NCBI RefSeq assembly: GCF_023701745.1
Contig: NZ_JAJOZB010000001.1
Location: forward strand, 620,001-684,000
Direction of reading: 5' to 3'
DNA length: 64,000 nucleotides
Source: Streptomyces sp. RKAG293
GTDB taxonomy: Bacteria; Actinomycetota; Actinomycetes; Streptomycetales; Streptomycetaceae
Shown here: piece after piece, positions 32,331 through 41,041 of the stretch
Layout: the number at the start of each line of letters is the position of its first letter
Numbering within the stretch: position 1 is the first letter of the stretch
Translations under genes and position numbers: made by a program
Notes under the pieces: model-generated
Database searches by the model: none
The model's input: only the letters and a program-made list of their open reading frames with translations
Told to the model about the DNA's origin: nothing

Positions 32331-32403
32331 CTAACTAGTTAGCCAGTCCGCAATGCTTGACATCGCCGGGGTTTGGATTCAGTCTGACTGACCAGTTAGT
32401 CAG
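32331..32403. promoter_or_regulatory. Divergent control region with two TTAG-type palindromes
   Basis: CTAACTAGTTAG (32331-32342) is a perfect palindrome. CTGACTGACCAGTTAGTCAG (32384-32403) is a near-perfect 20-bp palindrome. Between them TTGACA (32357-32362) is a -35 for the rightward operon, which places the second site on the -10/start region. Two related sites, one per direction, suggest a TetR-type repressor controlling both operons. Confidence 0.75.
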
Positions 32404-32494
32404 TGTGGTTACGGCCCGGCCGATCCCATGCCGGCCGTCACCCCTGCGCAGCCTCACCACCCATCGCCGCCACGGCGGCGTGGAGGAGGATCCG

Positions 32495-33667
32495 ATGCAG
32501 CCCCCAACCACCCAGGTGCCCGTCGCCGACGGCGCTCCGGGCACCGCAGAGAACTCACCCGGGGAAGCACTCCCCGCGCGTTATTACACCGACCCGGCCA
32601 TCGCCACGGCCGAGACCGAACTCGTCTTCGCCAAGTCCTGGCAGCTGGTCTGCCACGAGACCGACCTTCCCGGTCCGGGCGCCCGCCTCGCCGCCACCGT
32701 GGCCGGCCGGAGCGTACTGGTGGTCCGCACCGAGGACGGCGGCCTGGCCGCACACCTCAATGTCTGCCGGCACCGCGGCACCCAGCTGGTCAGCGCCCCG
32801 GAACCGTCCGGGAAGGCCATCCGCTGCCCGTACCACGGCTGGACCTACCGGCTGGACGGATCCCTGGTCGGCGCCCCCGAGGCCCGGCAGATCCCGTGCC
32901 TGGACAAGCCGCGTCTGGGCCTGCATTCTGTCCGCGTCGAGTCCTTCCTCGGCTTCGTGTTCGCCAACCTCGACCACGGCGCGGTGCCGCTCGCGGAACA
33001 GTGCGCCGGCCTGGCCGAGGCCATCGGGCACTACACCGGGCCGGATCTCGTACCGGTCGGCCGCGGCCGCATCCACGACATCGCCGGAGCGGAGGTGCAG
33101 AAGGCCAACTGGAAGGTGGTCGTCGACAACTATCTGGAGGGCTACCACGTGCCCGTCGCCCATCCGGGACTGATGCGCCTGCTCGACTACCAGGGGTACA
33201 CCGTCGACACCACGGAGTCGTTCGCATTGTTCGAGTCCCCGCTCCGCGACAAGCCCTCCTCGAACTGGGCCGAGCGCCTCTACCAGCGGGTCGCCGCCCC
33301 CATGCCCGGCCTGGCCGAGGCGGACCGGCGGGTATGGCGCTATGTGGTGATCTATCCGAACACCCTGATCGACCTCTACCCCGACCATGTGATCGCCTGG
33401 ACCGCCCTGCCCACCGCGCAGGACCGGACGGCGCTGCCGGGCGCCTTCTACACCCGGCGCGGCACGAGTGCCCGCACCCGGCTCGCCAGGCGGCTGAACA
33501 TCCACATCGGCTGGATCACCAACGACGAGGACGCCGAACTGGTCGCCCGCGTCCAGGCAGGACTCGGCACACCGGGATACGAACCCGGACCGCTGTCGCG
33601 CCGCGAGGCCGCCGTGGGCTGGTTCGCCCGCCGGTTCCGCGACGACATCGAGGGGAAGCGGCCGTGA
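32495..33667 (+). CDS. Rieske non-haem iron oxygenase, quaternary-amine (choline/carnitine monooxygenase-like) type
   Basis: This 390-residue oxygenase alpha-subunit has a Rieske 2Fe-2S centre in CRHRG and CPYHGW (residues ~90-115). The mononuclear iron His pair lies in NYLEGYHVPVAHP, and the C-terminal LSRREAAVGWF element is shared with choline- and carnitine-monooxygenase-like enzymes. Such enzymes hydroxylate N-methyl or adjacent carbons of quaternary ammonium compounds. GGAGGAGGA precedes ATG 32495. No reductase is encoded in this operon; the divergent ferredoxin/NuoF-like pair could serve. It is first in an operon with a polyamine-type importer and amine-oxidising enzymes. Confidence 0.88.
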   Translation: MQPPTTQVPVADGAPGTAENSPGEALPARYYTDPAIATAETELVFAKSWQLVCHETDLPGPGARLAATVAGRSVLVVRTEDGGLAAHLNVCRHRGTQLVSAPEPSGKAIRCPYHGWTYRLDGSLVGAPEARQIPCLDKPRLGLHSVRVESFLGFVFANLDHGAVPLAEQCAGLAEAIGHYTGPDLVPVGRGRIHDIAGAEVQKANWKVVVDNYLEGYHVPVAHPGLMRLLDYQGYTVDTTESFALFESPLRDKPSSNWAERLYQRVAAPMPGLAEADRRVWRYVVIYPNTLIDLYPDHVIAWTALPTAQDRTALPGAFYTRRGTSARTRLARRLNIHIGWITNDEDAELVARVQAGLGTPGYEPGPLSRREAAVGWFARRFRDDIEGKRP

Positions 33668-33878
33668 GCGGGGCCCCGGCCCGGCGCCGGAAGTCACCGC
33701 GCCCCGACGGCCCGCTTCCGTCCCGCGCGGCCTTACCGGGCACCCGCTGACATCGCCGGACCCGGCGCTGCACGCACTTCCCCAGACCGGCTTTCCTTAC
33801 CGCGGAGACAGGGCCTCCGTGACCCTCATGCCGGTCCAGCCCTGGAGCTGTGCCGTTCCACTACGGAGAGGACGATCC

Positions 33879-35015
33879 GTGTCCCCCGAGGTACCTCCAC
33901 CATCACGACGCTCCCTGCTCCGCGCGGCCGCCTTCGGCGCCCTCGGCGCCGCGGGTGCCGCCGCACTGGGCGGCTGCGGGTTCGCGCCTGTCAAGATCTC
34001 CGACGACCAGGCCGGTGCGCCGATCGATGTGCGCGTCGACGGCGACCTCGTCTACTTCAACTGGGCCGACTACGTGGACCCGGCCGTCTTCGACGGGTTC
34101 CGCAAGGAGTACGGCGTCAAGATCATCCAGTCGAACTTCGACTCGATGGAAGGCATGGTCGCCAAACTCAACGCCGGCAACCAATACGACATCATCTTCC
34201 CCACCGCCAAGTGGGCCCAACGGCTGGCCAGGGGCGGCAAACTGCGCCGGATCGACCACTCCAGGCTCGCCCACAGCGAGTCCGTCCTCGGCAAGCACGC
34301 CTACTTCGCCGACCCCTGGTACGACCCGGGATCCGCGCACACGGTGCCGTTCACCGTCTACAAGACCGGCATCGGCTGGCGGCGCGACCAGATCGGTGAC
34401 CTCACCGGCTCCTGGGACGACCTGTGGAACAGAAAGGCCAAGGGCAGGACGTTTCTGCTCGACGACCGTGACGAGGTCCTCGGCATGTCGGCCCTCAAGC
34501 TCGGCCTGGGCATCACCACCAGCGACACCGGTGACCTGGACCGCATCACGTCGCTGCTCAAGACACTGCGCCCGAGTCTGCGCGGCTTCTCCAGCGACAG
34601 CTACAACAACCTGCTCAACGGCAACGCGGCGATATCGCAGGCCTGGAGCGGGGACATGGCCGCGATGCTCAACCAGGCCAAGGACCCCACCGTGTTCGGC
34701 TTCCAGGCCCCCAGGGAGGGCACGCCGATCAACTCCGACTGCTACGCCATCCCCTCCAACGCCCGCCACCCCGGGACCGCGATGCTCTTCATCGACTACA
34801 TGCTCCGCCCGGAGAACGTCAAGAAGAACATCGAGTACATCGGCTACCCCATGCCGGTGGCCGGCACCGAGGACGTCTACGCCGCGCTCGTCAAACCCTT
34901 CCCCGAGTGCATCGTCACCGACGAGGACCTCACGGCGGACCTGTTCTTCCGCAACGGCACCCGTGCGCAGGAAGACGCGCGGGACACCGCCTGGACCCAT
35001 GTGAAGGCCGGCTGA
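33879..35015 (+). CDS. Polyamine-type ABC transporter substrate-binding lipoprotein
   Basis: This 378-residue protein starts at GTG 33879 with GGAGAGG 7 nt upstream. The N-terminus has a twin-Arg signal (SRRSLLRAA) ending in a lipobox-like LGGCG, so it is probably a Tat-exported lipoprotein. The mature part is PotD/PotF-like: VYFNWADYVDP, YDIIFPT, YKTGIGWRRDQI, and AWSGDMAAML, with FIDYMLRPENVKKNIEYIGY at the end. It binds a cationic amine, probably putrescine/spermidine or a related quaternary amine. It is followed 1 bp later by the first permease. Confidence 0.92.
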   Translation: MSPEVPPPSRRSLLRAAAFGALGAAGAAALGGCGFAPVKISDDQAGAPIDVRVDGDLVYFNWADYVDPAVFDGFRKEYGVKIIQSNFDSMEGMVAKLNAGNQYDIIFPTAKWAQRLARGGKLRRIDHSRLAHSESVLGKHAYFADPWYDPGSAHTVPFTVYKTGIGWRRDQIGDLTGSWDDLWNRKAKGRTFLLDDRDEVLGMSALKLGLGITTSDTGDLDRITSLLKTLRPSLRGFSSDSYNNLLNGNAAISQAWSGDMAAMLNQAKDPTVFGFQAPREGTPINSDCYAIPSNARHPGTAMLFIDYMLRPENVKKNIEYIGYPMPVAGTEDVYAALVKPFPECIVTDEDLTADLFFRNGTRAQEDARDTAWTHVKAG

Positions 35016-35016
35016 C

Positions 35017-35913
35017 ATGCTGCGACTCAAGCGCGCACGGCGCCCACTCCCCGGCCCCTCCGCCTCCGGCGCCCGGCTGTGGGCCTGGCTCATGGTCCCC
35101 GGCACCCTGTGGATGACCGGCTTCCTGATCGCCTCCCTGCTCCTGGTGGCCACCCTCGCCGTGGGCACCACCGACGACCTCGGCAACCCCCGGTTCGGCT
35201 TCGACCTCAGCAGCATCCGGGCGCTGGCCGACCCCGCCTACGCGGACGTCATGCTGCGCTCCCTCGGCTACGCCCTGCTGACCTGCGTCATCTGTCTGCT
35301 GGTGGCCTATCCGGTGGCGTACACGATCGCCCTGCACGGCGGACGGTTCAAGAACGCGCTGATCTCGGCGATCGTCGTGCCGTTCTTCGCCAACTACCTG
35401 GTGCGCATGTACGGCTGGTCGGTGGTGCTCTCCGACGACGGGCCCGTCCTGTCCACCCTGCGCAAGCTGGGTCTGGCCGACTCCGGGACGAAAATCCTCA
35501 ACACCGGCTTCGGCGTGGTGGCCGGACTGGTCTACGGATTCGTGGTCTTCATGATCATTCCGCTGTACGCGGCCCTGGAACGCATGGACGTCTCCCTCAT
35601 CGAGGCGGGCCGTGACCTGTACGGCGGCCCGGTCCGCACGTTCTTCCACGTCACGCTCCCGGCGACCCGCCAGGGCGCGGCGGCCGGCCTGGTCCTGGTC
35701 TTCCTTCCGGCCATGGGCGACTTCGTCAGCGCCCAACTCCTGGGAGGACCGGACCAGATCATGATCGGCAATCTCATCCAGGACAAGTTCTTCCAGGGCC
35801 AGAACTGGCCGCTGGGCTCGGCTCTCACCATGATGCTGATGCTGGTGCTGCTGATCGGCATGCTCGGCTACCTGCGGCGCACCCGCAAGGACGAGGCGGA
35901 GGCCCGCCAATGA
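35017..35913 (+). CDS. Polyamine-type ABC transporter permease (PotB-like)
   Basis: This 298-residue integral membrane protein has six predicted helices and the permease EAA-type loop in LIEAGRDLYGGPVRTFFHVTLP near residues 190-215. YPVAYTIALHG and PFFANYLVRMYGW are typical of the PotB branch. The stop overlaps the next permease start (ATGA, 35910-35913). It forms the membrane channel with the PotC-like protein. Confidence 0.93.
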   Translation: MLRLKRARRPLPGPSASGARLWAWLMVPGTLWMTGFLIASLLLVATLAVGTTDDLGNPRFGFDLSSIRALADPAYADVMLRSLGYALLTCVICLLVAYPVAYTIALHGGRFKNALISAIVVPFFANYLVRMYGWSVVLSDDGPVLSTLRKLGLADSGTKILNTGFGVVAGLVYGFVVFMIIPLYAALERMDVSLIEAGRDLYGGPVRTFFHVTLPATRQGAAAGLVLVFLPAMGDFVSAQLLGGPDQIMIGNLIQDKFFQGQNWPLGSALTMMLMLVLLIGMLGYLRRTRKDEAEARQ

Positions 35914-36803
35914 CCGTAGACAGTCCCTCCACCGCCACCCGGCCGTCCCCGGCCCTGCCTCCACCGGCCCGCCGCCCGCGGGCCCGGCGGCACGGCGCCG
36001 AGCGCAAACCCCGCTTCGCCATCGCGGTCACGGCGCTGTTCTTCGCGCTGCTCTACCTGCCCATCGTCGTGGTGGTGCTGTACTCGTTCAACTCCAAGAA
36101 GTCGCTGACCGTCTTCGGCGGTTTCAGCCTGCGCTGGTACCGCGCCTTCCTCCACGACGACGTGCTGCTCGGCTCGCTCGGCGCCAGCCTGAAGATCTCG
36201 CTGGTGGCCATGGCCGGATCCATCGTGCTCGGTGGGGCGCTGGCCCTCGGGCTGGTCCGCTGCCGCAGCCGCCTGGGCTCCCTGGCCGGCCTGGTCCTGC
36301 TGGTCCCGCTGATCACCCCGGAGATCGTCACCGGGGTGGCGTCGATGCTGCTGTTCAAGGGGCTGGGCATCACCCTGTCCACCGGCACGGTGATGATCTC
36401 CGAGATCACCTTCTCCATCTCCTATGTGACCGTGATCCTGCGCTCACGCGTCGCCGCCCTCAACCCGGAGGTGGAGGAAGCCGCGATGGACCTGGGCGCC
36501 ACCCGGTGGCAGGCGCTGCGGCTGGTGACCCTGCCGGCGCTGCTGCCCGCGGTCCTGGCCTGCGCGGTGCTCATCTTCGCGCTGGTCTTCGACGACTTCG
36601 TCCTCGCCTACTTCACCACCGGCGTCGATCCCCAGCCGGTGTCCGTACGGATCTACTCGGCCATCCGCTTCGGGGTACAGCCCACCATCAACGCCCTGGG
36701 CACACTGATGCTCGCCGGATCCATCGGGCTGATCGCGCTGGCCCTGGCCATTCCCCGCCTGTTCGGCCGTCGCGGCGGCCTCGATCTCCTCTCAGGGAAG
36801 TGA
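35910..36803 (+). CDS. Polyamine-type ABC transporter permease (PotC-like)
   Basis: This 297-residue protein has a Pro/Arg-rich cytoplasmic N-terminus of ~35 residues followed by six helices. The coupling loop is EEAAMDLGATRWQALRLVTLP. LYLPIVVVVLYSFNSKKS after the first helix is characteristic of PotC/PotI proteins. The start overlaps the previous stop by 4 bp. Confidence 0.93.
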   Translation: MTVDSPSTATRPSPALPPPARRPRARRHGAERKPRFAIAVTALFFALLYLPIVVVVLYSFNSKKSLTVFGGFSLRWYRAFLHDDVLLGSLGASLKISLVAMAGSIVLGGALALGLVRCRSRLGSLAGLVLLVPLITPEIVTGVASMLLFKGLGITLSTGTVMISEITFSISYVTVILRSRVAALNPEVEEAAMDLGATRWQALRLVTLPALLPAVLACAVLIFALVFDDFVLAYFTTGVDPQPVSVRIYSAIRFGVQPTINALGTLMLAGSIGLIALALAIPRLFGRRGGLDLLSGK

Positions 36804-36808
36804 CAGCC

Positions 36809-37879
36809 ATGGACACGACTCCCGCAGTCCGGCTCGACGGCGTCTCCAAGCAGTTCGCGGACTCCTACGCCGTCCGTGACGTCACCCTCGACATCGCGGC
36901 AGGCCAGTTCTTCTCCCTGCTCGGCCCCTCGGGCTGCGGCAAGACCACCTCGCTGCGCATGATCGGCGGGTTCGCCGACCCCACCGAGGGCGCCGTGCTG
37001 CTCGCCGGGGAGGACGTGACCGCGCTGCCGCCGAACAAGCGCAACGTCAACACCGTCTTCCAGAGTTACGCGCTGTTCGACCATCTCAGCCTCACCGACA
37101 ACGTGGCCTTCGGCCTCAAGCGCAAGCGCGTGCCCAAGGCGGAGATCAAGCAGCGGGTCGGCGACATGCTGGACCTGGTCCAGCTCGGCGGGCTCGCCAA
37201 GCGCAAGCCCGCGACCCTGTCCGGAGGCCAGCGGCAGCGGGTGGCCCTGGCCAGGGCACTCGTCAACCGGCCGGCGGTACTGCTGCTCGACGAACCGCTG
37301 GCCGCCCTGGACCTGAAGCTGCGCCGCCAGATGCAGGTGGAACTCAAGCAGATCCAGCGCGAGGTGGGCATCACCTTCGTCTTCGTCACCCACGATCAGG
37401 ACGAGGCGCTGACGATGTCCGACCGGGTGGCCGTGATGAACGCGGGCCACGTCGAACAGTGCGGCACGCCCGAGGACGTCTACGAGCACCCCGCCAGCCG
37501 CTTCGTCGCCGCGTTCATGGGCACCTCCAACCTGATGACGGGGACCTATCGCAGCGGCGACATCGTGCTCGAACAGGGGCTGTCGCTACCGGTGGGGCGC
37601 CGCGACGGCGTCGCCGAGGGCAGCGCGGTGAGCGTGTCCATCCGGCCGGAGAAGATCTGGCTGTCCGACTTCGAGCCCGGGATGTCGGTGATGCGCGGAG
37701 TGATCAGGGAGACCGTGTACTCCGGACCGACGACGACCTATCTGATCGAACTCGCGCCGGGCGTCACACTGTCGGCGCTGGAGCAGAACACCGCGCGGTC
37801 CCGGATGGAGGACCGGTGGAGCGGCGGCGAGAGCGTGGAACTCGGCTGGAAACCCGAGCACTGCCTCGTCCTGAGCTGA
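36809..37879 (+). CDS. Polyamine-type ABC transporter ATPase (PotA-like)
   Basis: This 356-residue ATP-binding subunit has Walker A GPSGCGKTT, a Q-loop, signature LSGGQRQRVALARAL, Walker B VLLLDEP, and a switch His in VFVTHDQDEA. The C-terminal ~110 residues are the TOBE regulatory domain of importers of this class (SIRPEKIWL, YSGPTTTYLIEL). The ATG at 36809 lies 5 bp after the PotC-like stop. It completes a full importer: binding protein, two permeases, ATPase. Confidence 0.95.
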   Translation: MDTTPAVRLDGVSKQFADSYAVRDVTLDIAAGQFFSLLGPSGCGKTTSLRMIGGFADPTEGAVLLAGEDVTALPPNKRNVNTVFQSYALFDHLSLTDNVAFGLKRKRVPKAEIKQRVGDMLDLVQLGGLAKRKPATLSGGQRQRVALARALVNRPAVLLLDEPLAALDLKLRRQMQVELKQIQREVGITFVFVTHDQDEALTMSDRVAVMNAGHVEQCGTPEDVYEHPASRFVAAFMGTSNLMTGTYRSGDIVLEQGLSLPVGRRDGVAEGSAVSVSIRPEKIWLSDFEPGMSVMRGVIRETVYSGPTTTYLIELAPGVTLSALEQNTARSRMEDRWSGGESVELGWKPEHCLVLS

Positions 37880-38071
37880 ACCCCCGCCGCTCGGGGCACC
37901 ATCGCCCCACCCCCGGCGAACCGTCCCGCCCCACGCACACCGCTCCACCGCGCCCGTGCACCCGGCCCCCGGGTCCCTGGGCTTCCGAGCCATGGGCTCC
38001 GCCCGGCCGGCGGAGCGGTGTGCCCGGGCGCGGTCGACGGCGCCGGACACCGAGACAAAGGACTGAACGAG

Positions 38072-39385
38072 ATGAACCATGACGTCATCGTGCTCGGCGC
38101 CGGGCTGGCCGGACTCGCCGCGGCCCGGGACCTCGCGGCAGGCGGCGCCGACGTGCTGGTCCTGGAGGCCCGGGACCGGGTGGGCGGAAGGGTCGAGCAG
38201 GCGGCGCTGCCGGACGGACGCCGGGTCCAGCTCGGCGGAGAGGTCGTGGGCCGCGCACACACCGCGTACCTGGGGCTGGCCGCGGAGCTCGGTCTGGAGC
38301 TGATCCCCAGTTATGTGGCGGAGCCGGGACTCATCACCCGCTCCACGCCGGAGGCCGACTCCGCCGGCGATCCGCCCCACTGGTTCGGGCCCGGGGACCA
38401 GGCACAGCACGAGCGGCTCACCGCCGAATTCGTGGCCATGGCCGCGACCGTCGACCCTGACGACCCGTGGTCCCATCAGGAGGCGGCCGTCCTGGACCGG
38501 CTCTCGGTGGGCGGCTGGCTGCGCTCGCGGCACGCCTCACCCGCGGTGGTACGGCTGTGGGAGATCGGCCAGCTCAGCCTCGCCAGCGGATCCTACGAGC
38601 GGACCTCACTGCTCGCCGCGCTGCGCAAGAACGCGGCAGTGCCCAGCACCGGACACTACGACTACGAGGACTGGGAGGGGCTGCGGCTGGCCGCGGGTTC
38701 GGCGACGATGGCCGAGGTGATGGGACGTGAACTGCGCTCCCGCGTCCGCCTGGGGTCGCCGGTGGCGGCCGTGGACATCCGGCCGGGACGATGCAAAGTC
38801 CGCCTCACCACCGGCGAGATCCTGACGGCGGGCGCGGTGGTCAGCGCCCTGCCGGTCGGCCCGCTGCGCTCGGTCGCCGTCACCGGTGTCAGTGATGAGC
38901 GGCTCGCCTCGCTGCACCGTCAGCGCAACGCAGTGGCGGCGAAGTTCGCAGCCGTGTACACCGAGCCGTTCTGGCGGGCCGGCGGACGGAACGGCCTGTC
39001 CGAATGCGAGGGAACGCTCGGCTCCACCTGGCCGCAGGAGGACGGAATCCTGTCTGCCCTCGTCCCGCCCGAGCGGTACGGAGTCCTGCTCGGCACCCCC
39101 GCCCATCTGCGCACCCCGGAACTGCTCGGCGAGATCGCTGGACTCTTCGGGGAGCAGGCCCTGCACCCCCAGTCGTGCTACCTGCGGCTGTGGGGCACCG
39201 ACCCCTGGACCCAGGGGTACGTCACCCAGTGGACACCGGGCGAAGTGATGGCGGTGGGCCCGCTGCACGGCACGCACGAGCCGCCGTTCTACGTGTGCGG
39301 CTCCGACCAGTGGGTCGCCGGATACATGGAAGGTGCGGTCCGTACCGGTCGCGCCGCCGCACAGGAGGCGCTGACCCGTGGCTGA
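38072..39385 (+). CDS. FAD-dependent amine oxidase (flavin monoamine oxidase family)
   Basis: This 437-residue protein has FAD motif VIVLGAGLAGLAAARDL at the N-terminus followed by LEARDRVGGRV, and the C-terminal FAD segment YVCGSDQWVAGYMEGAVRTG. This is the monoamine/putrescine oxidase fold: oxidation of a C-N bond to an aldehyde with H2O2 release. ATG 38072 is reached from the transporter genes after a 192-bp spacer with no visible gene. The stop overlaps the aldehyde dehydrogenase start by 8 bp, so product aldehyde and next enzyme are translationally linked. Confidence 0.9.
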   Translation: MNHDVIVLGAGLAGLAAARDLAAGGADVLVLEARDRVGGRVEQAALPDGRRVQLGGEVVGRAHTAYLGLAAELGLELIPSYVAEPGLITRSTPEADSAGDPPHWFGPGDQAQHERLTAEFVAMAATVDPDDPWSHQEAAVLDRLSVGGWLRSRHASPAVVRLWEIGQLSLASGSYERTSLLAALRKNAAVPSTGHYDYEDWEGLRLAAGSATMAEVMGRELRSRVRLGSPVAAVDIRPGRCKVRLTTGEILTAGAVVSALPVGPLRSVAVTGVSDERLASLHRQRNAVAAKFAAVYTEPFWRAGGRNGLSECEGTLGSTWPQEDGILSALVPPERYGVLLGTPAHLRTPELLGEIAGLFGEQALHPQSCYLRLWGTDPWTQGYVTQWTPGEVMAVGPLHGTHEPPFYVCGSDQWVAGYMEGAVRTGRAAAQEALTRG

Positions 39386-40811
39386 CACCCCTTTCCTCAC
39401 CAGCGTGACCAACCACATCGGCGGAGCCGACGTACCGGCCGCGTCCGGAGCCACGACGCGGCTCATCGATCCCGCCACCGGACAGGTCAACGCCCGCGCG
39501 CCGTTCTCGGACACCGCCGACGTCGATGCGGCGTGCACAGCGGCGCAGGCCGCCTTCGAGCGCTGGTCGCTGACCACACCCGCCGAGCGCCAGCGCGCGC
39601 TGCTGCGGATCGCGGACGCCATGGAACAACACGCGGACGAGTTCGAGGCGGCGGAGGTGGCCGACACCGGCAAACCGCCGGAGCTGTTCCGGACGGACGA
39701 ACTGCCCGCGATCATCGACACCGTACGGTTCTTCGCGGGCGCGGCGCGCGGCCTGCCCGGCAGCGCCGCCGCCGAGTACACCCCGGGCCGCACCTCGGTG
39801 CTGCGCAGGGAACCGGTCGGGGTGTGCGCGCAGATCACCCCGTGGAACTACCCGCTGATGATGGCGGTCTGGAAGCTCGCCCCGGCCCTGGCCGCGGGCA
39901 ACACCACCGTACTCAAGCCCGCCGACACCACACCGTCCTCCACGGCGCTGCTCGCGCGGATCGCGGCCGAGTTCCTGCCACCGGGGGTGCTCAACGTCGT
40001 CTGCGGCGACCGCGACACCGGACGGGCGCTGGTCGGCCACCCGGCGATCCGGCTCATCGCCGTCACCGGCAGCGTACGGGCGGGCCAGGAGATCGCCGCG
40101 GCGGCCGCGGCGGACCTCAAGCGGGTCCACCTGGAGCTCGGCGGCAACGCACCGGTCCTGGTGTACGACGACGCCGACCTCGATGACGCCGTCGGCCAAC
40201 TGGCGTCCCTCGCCTTCTACAACGCCGGCCAGGACTGTACGGCCGCCACCCGGATCCTGGTCCACCACCGGGTGCACGACGCGTTCCTGGCCGCCTTCGT
40301 CGAACAGGCCGGACGACAACTCCCCGGCGCCCCCGGGGAACCGGACGCCGCCTTCGGCCCGCTCAACAGCGCCGCGCAGCTCAGCTCCGTACGCGACCTG
40401 CTCAACCGGCTGCCGGACCACGCCCGGATCGTCGCCGGTGGCTCCGCCCTGTCCCGGCCCGGTTTCTTCCACCAGGCCACCGTCGTCGCGGGGGTGCGCC
40501 AGGACGATGAGATCGTGCAACGGGAGGTCTTCGGCCCGGTCGTCACCGTGCAGTCCTTCGCCGACGAGGCCGAAGCGGTCCGACTCGCCAACGGCGTGCC
40601 GCAGGGCCTGGCGGCCAGCGTGTGGACCGGTGACCACCAGCGGGCGATGCGCGCCACCCGGGCGCTGGACACCGGGATCGTGTGGATCAACACCCACGGC
40701 ACGACGGTGTCCGAGATGCCGCACGGCGGCGTCAAGCACTCGGGCTACGGAAGCGACCTGTCCCTCGCCGGGCTGCTCGACTACACCCGGGTGAAGCACG
40801 TGATGCTGTGA
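39378..40811 (+). CDS. NAD(P)-dependent aldehyde dehydrogenase (aminobutyraldehyde/betaine-aldehyde type)
   Basis: This 477-residue ALDH has ITPWNYPLMMAVWKLAPALAAG, general-base Glu in ELGGNAP, nucleophile Cys in NAGQDCTAATR, and FGPVVTVQSF. The GQDC context is typical of 4-aminobutyraldehyde and betaine-aldehyde dehydrogenases. It oxidises the aldehyde made by the coupled amine oxidase to an acid, which the ADP-forming CoA ligase across the promoter could activate. The GTG start overlaps the oxidase stop by 8 bp. Confidence 0.94.
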   Translation: MADTPFLTSVTNHIGGADVPAASGATTRLIDPATGQVNARAPFSDTADVDAACTAAQAAFERWSLTTPAERQRALLRIADAMEQHADEFEAAEVADTGKPPELFRTDELPAIIDTVRFFAGAARGLPGSAAAEYTPGRTSVLRREPVGVCAQITPWNYPLMMAVWKLAPALAAGNTTVLKPADTTPSSTALLARIAAEFLPPGVLNVVCGDRDTGRALVGHPAIRLIAVTGSVRAGQEIAAAAAADLKRVHLELGGNAPVLVYDDADLDDAVGQLASLAFYNAGQDCTAATRILVHHRVHDAFLAAFVEQAGRQLPGAPGEPDAAFGPLNSAAQLSSVRDLLNRLPDHARIVAGGSALSRPGFFHQATVVAGVRQDDEIVQREVFGPVVTVQSFADEAEAVRLANGVPQGLAASVWTGDHQRAMRATRALDTGIVWINTHGTTVSEMPHGGVKHSGYGSDLSLAGLLDYTRVKHVML

Positions 40812-41041
40812 CCACCCGGCCCCGGGCCGCCAGGTCACCGCCCCACCGGCCCGGGGAGTGTGCGGGCCGCTCAGCCCTGAGCGGCATTCTGAGCGCCGAG
40901 TGAACGGGAAACGAACGTTCGCCGCCCAAGGACGGCCATCCCGCGCGGATGTCGTTCCGGTGTGCTCATCGGCTCATAAGCTCACGCATGGCCGGCGATG
41001 AAAGCCGCGCACCACTCGCGCCAGGAAAAAGGTCACTCCCC

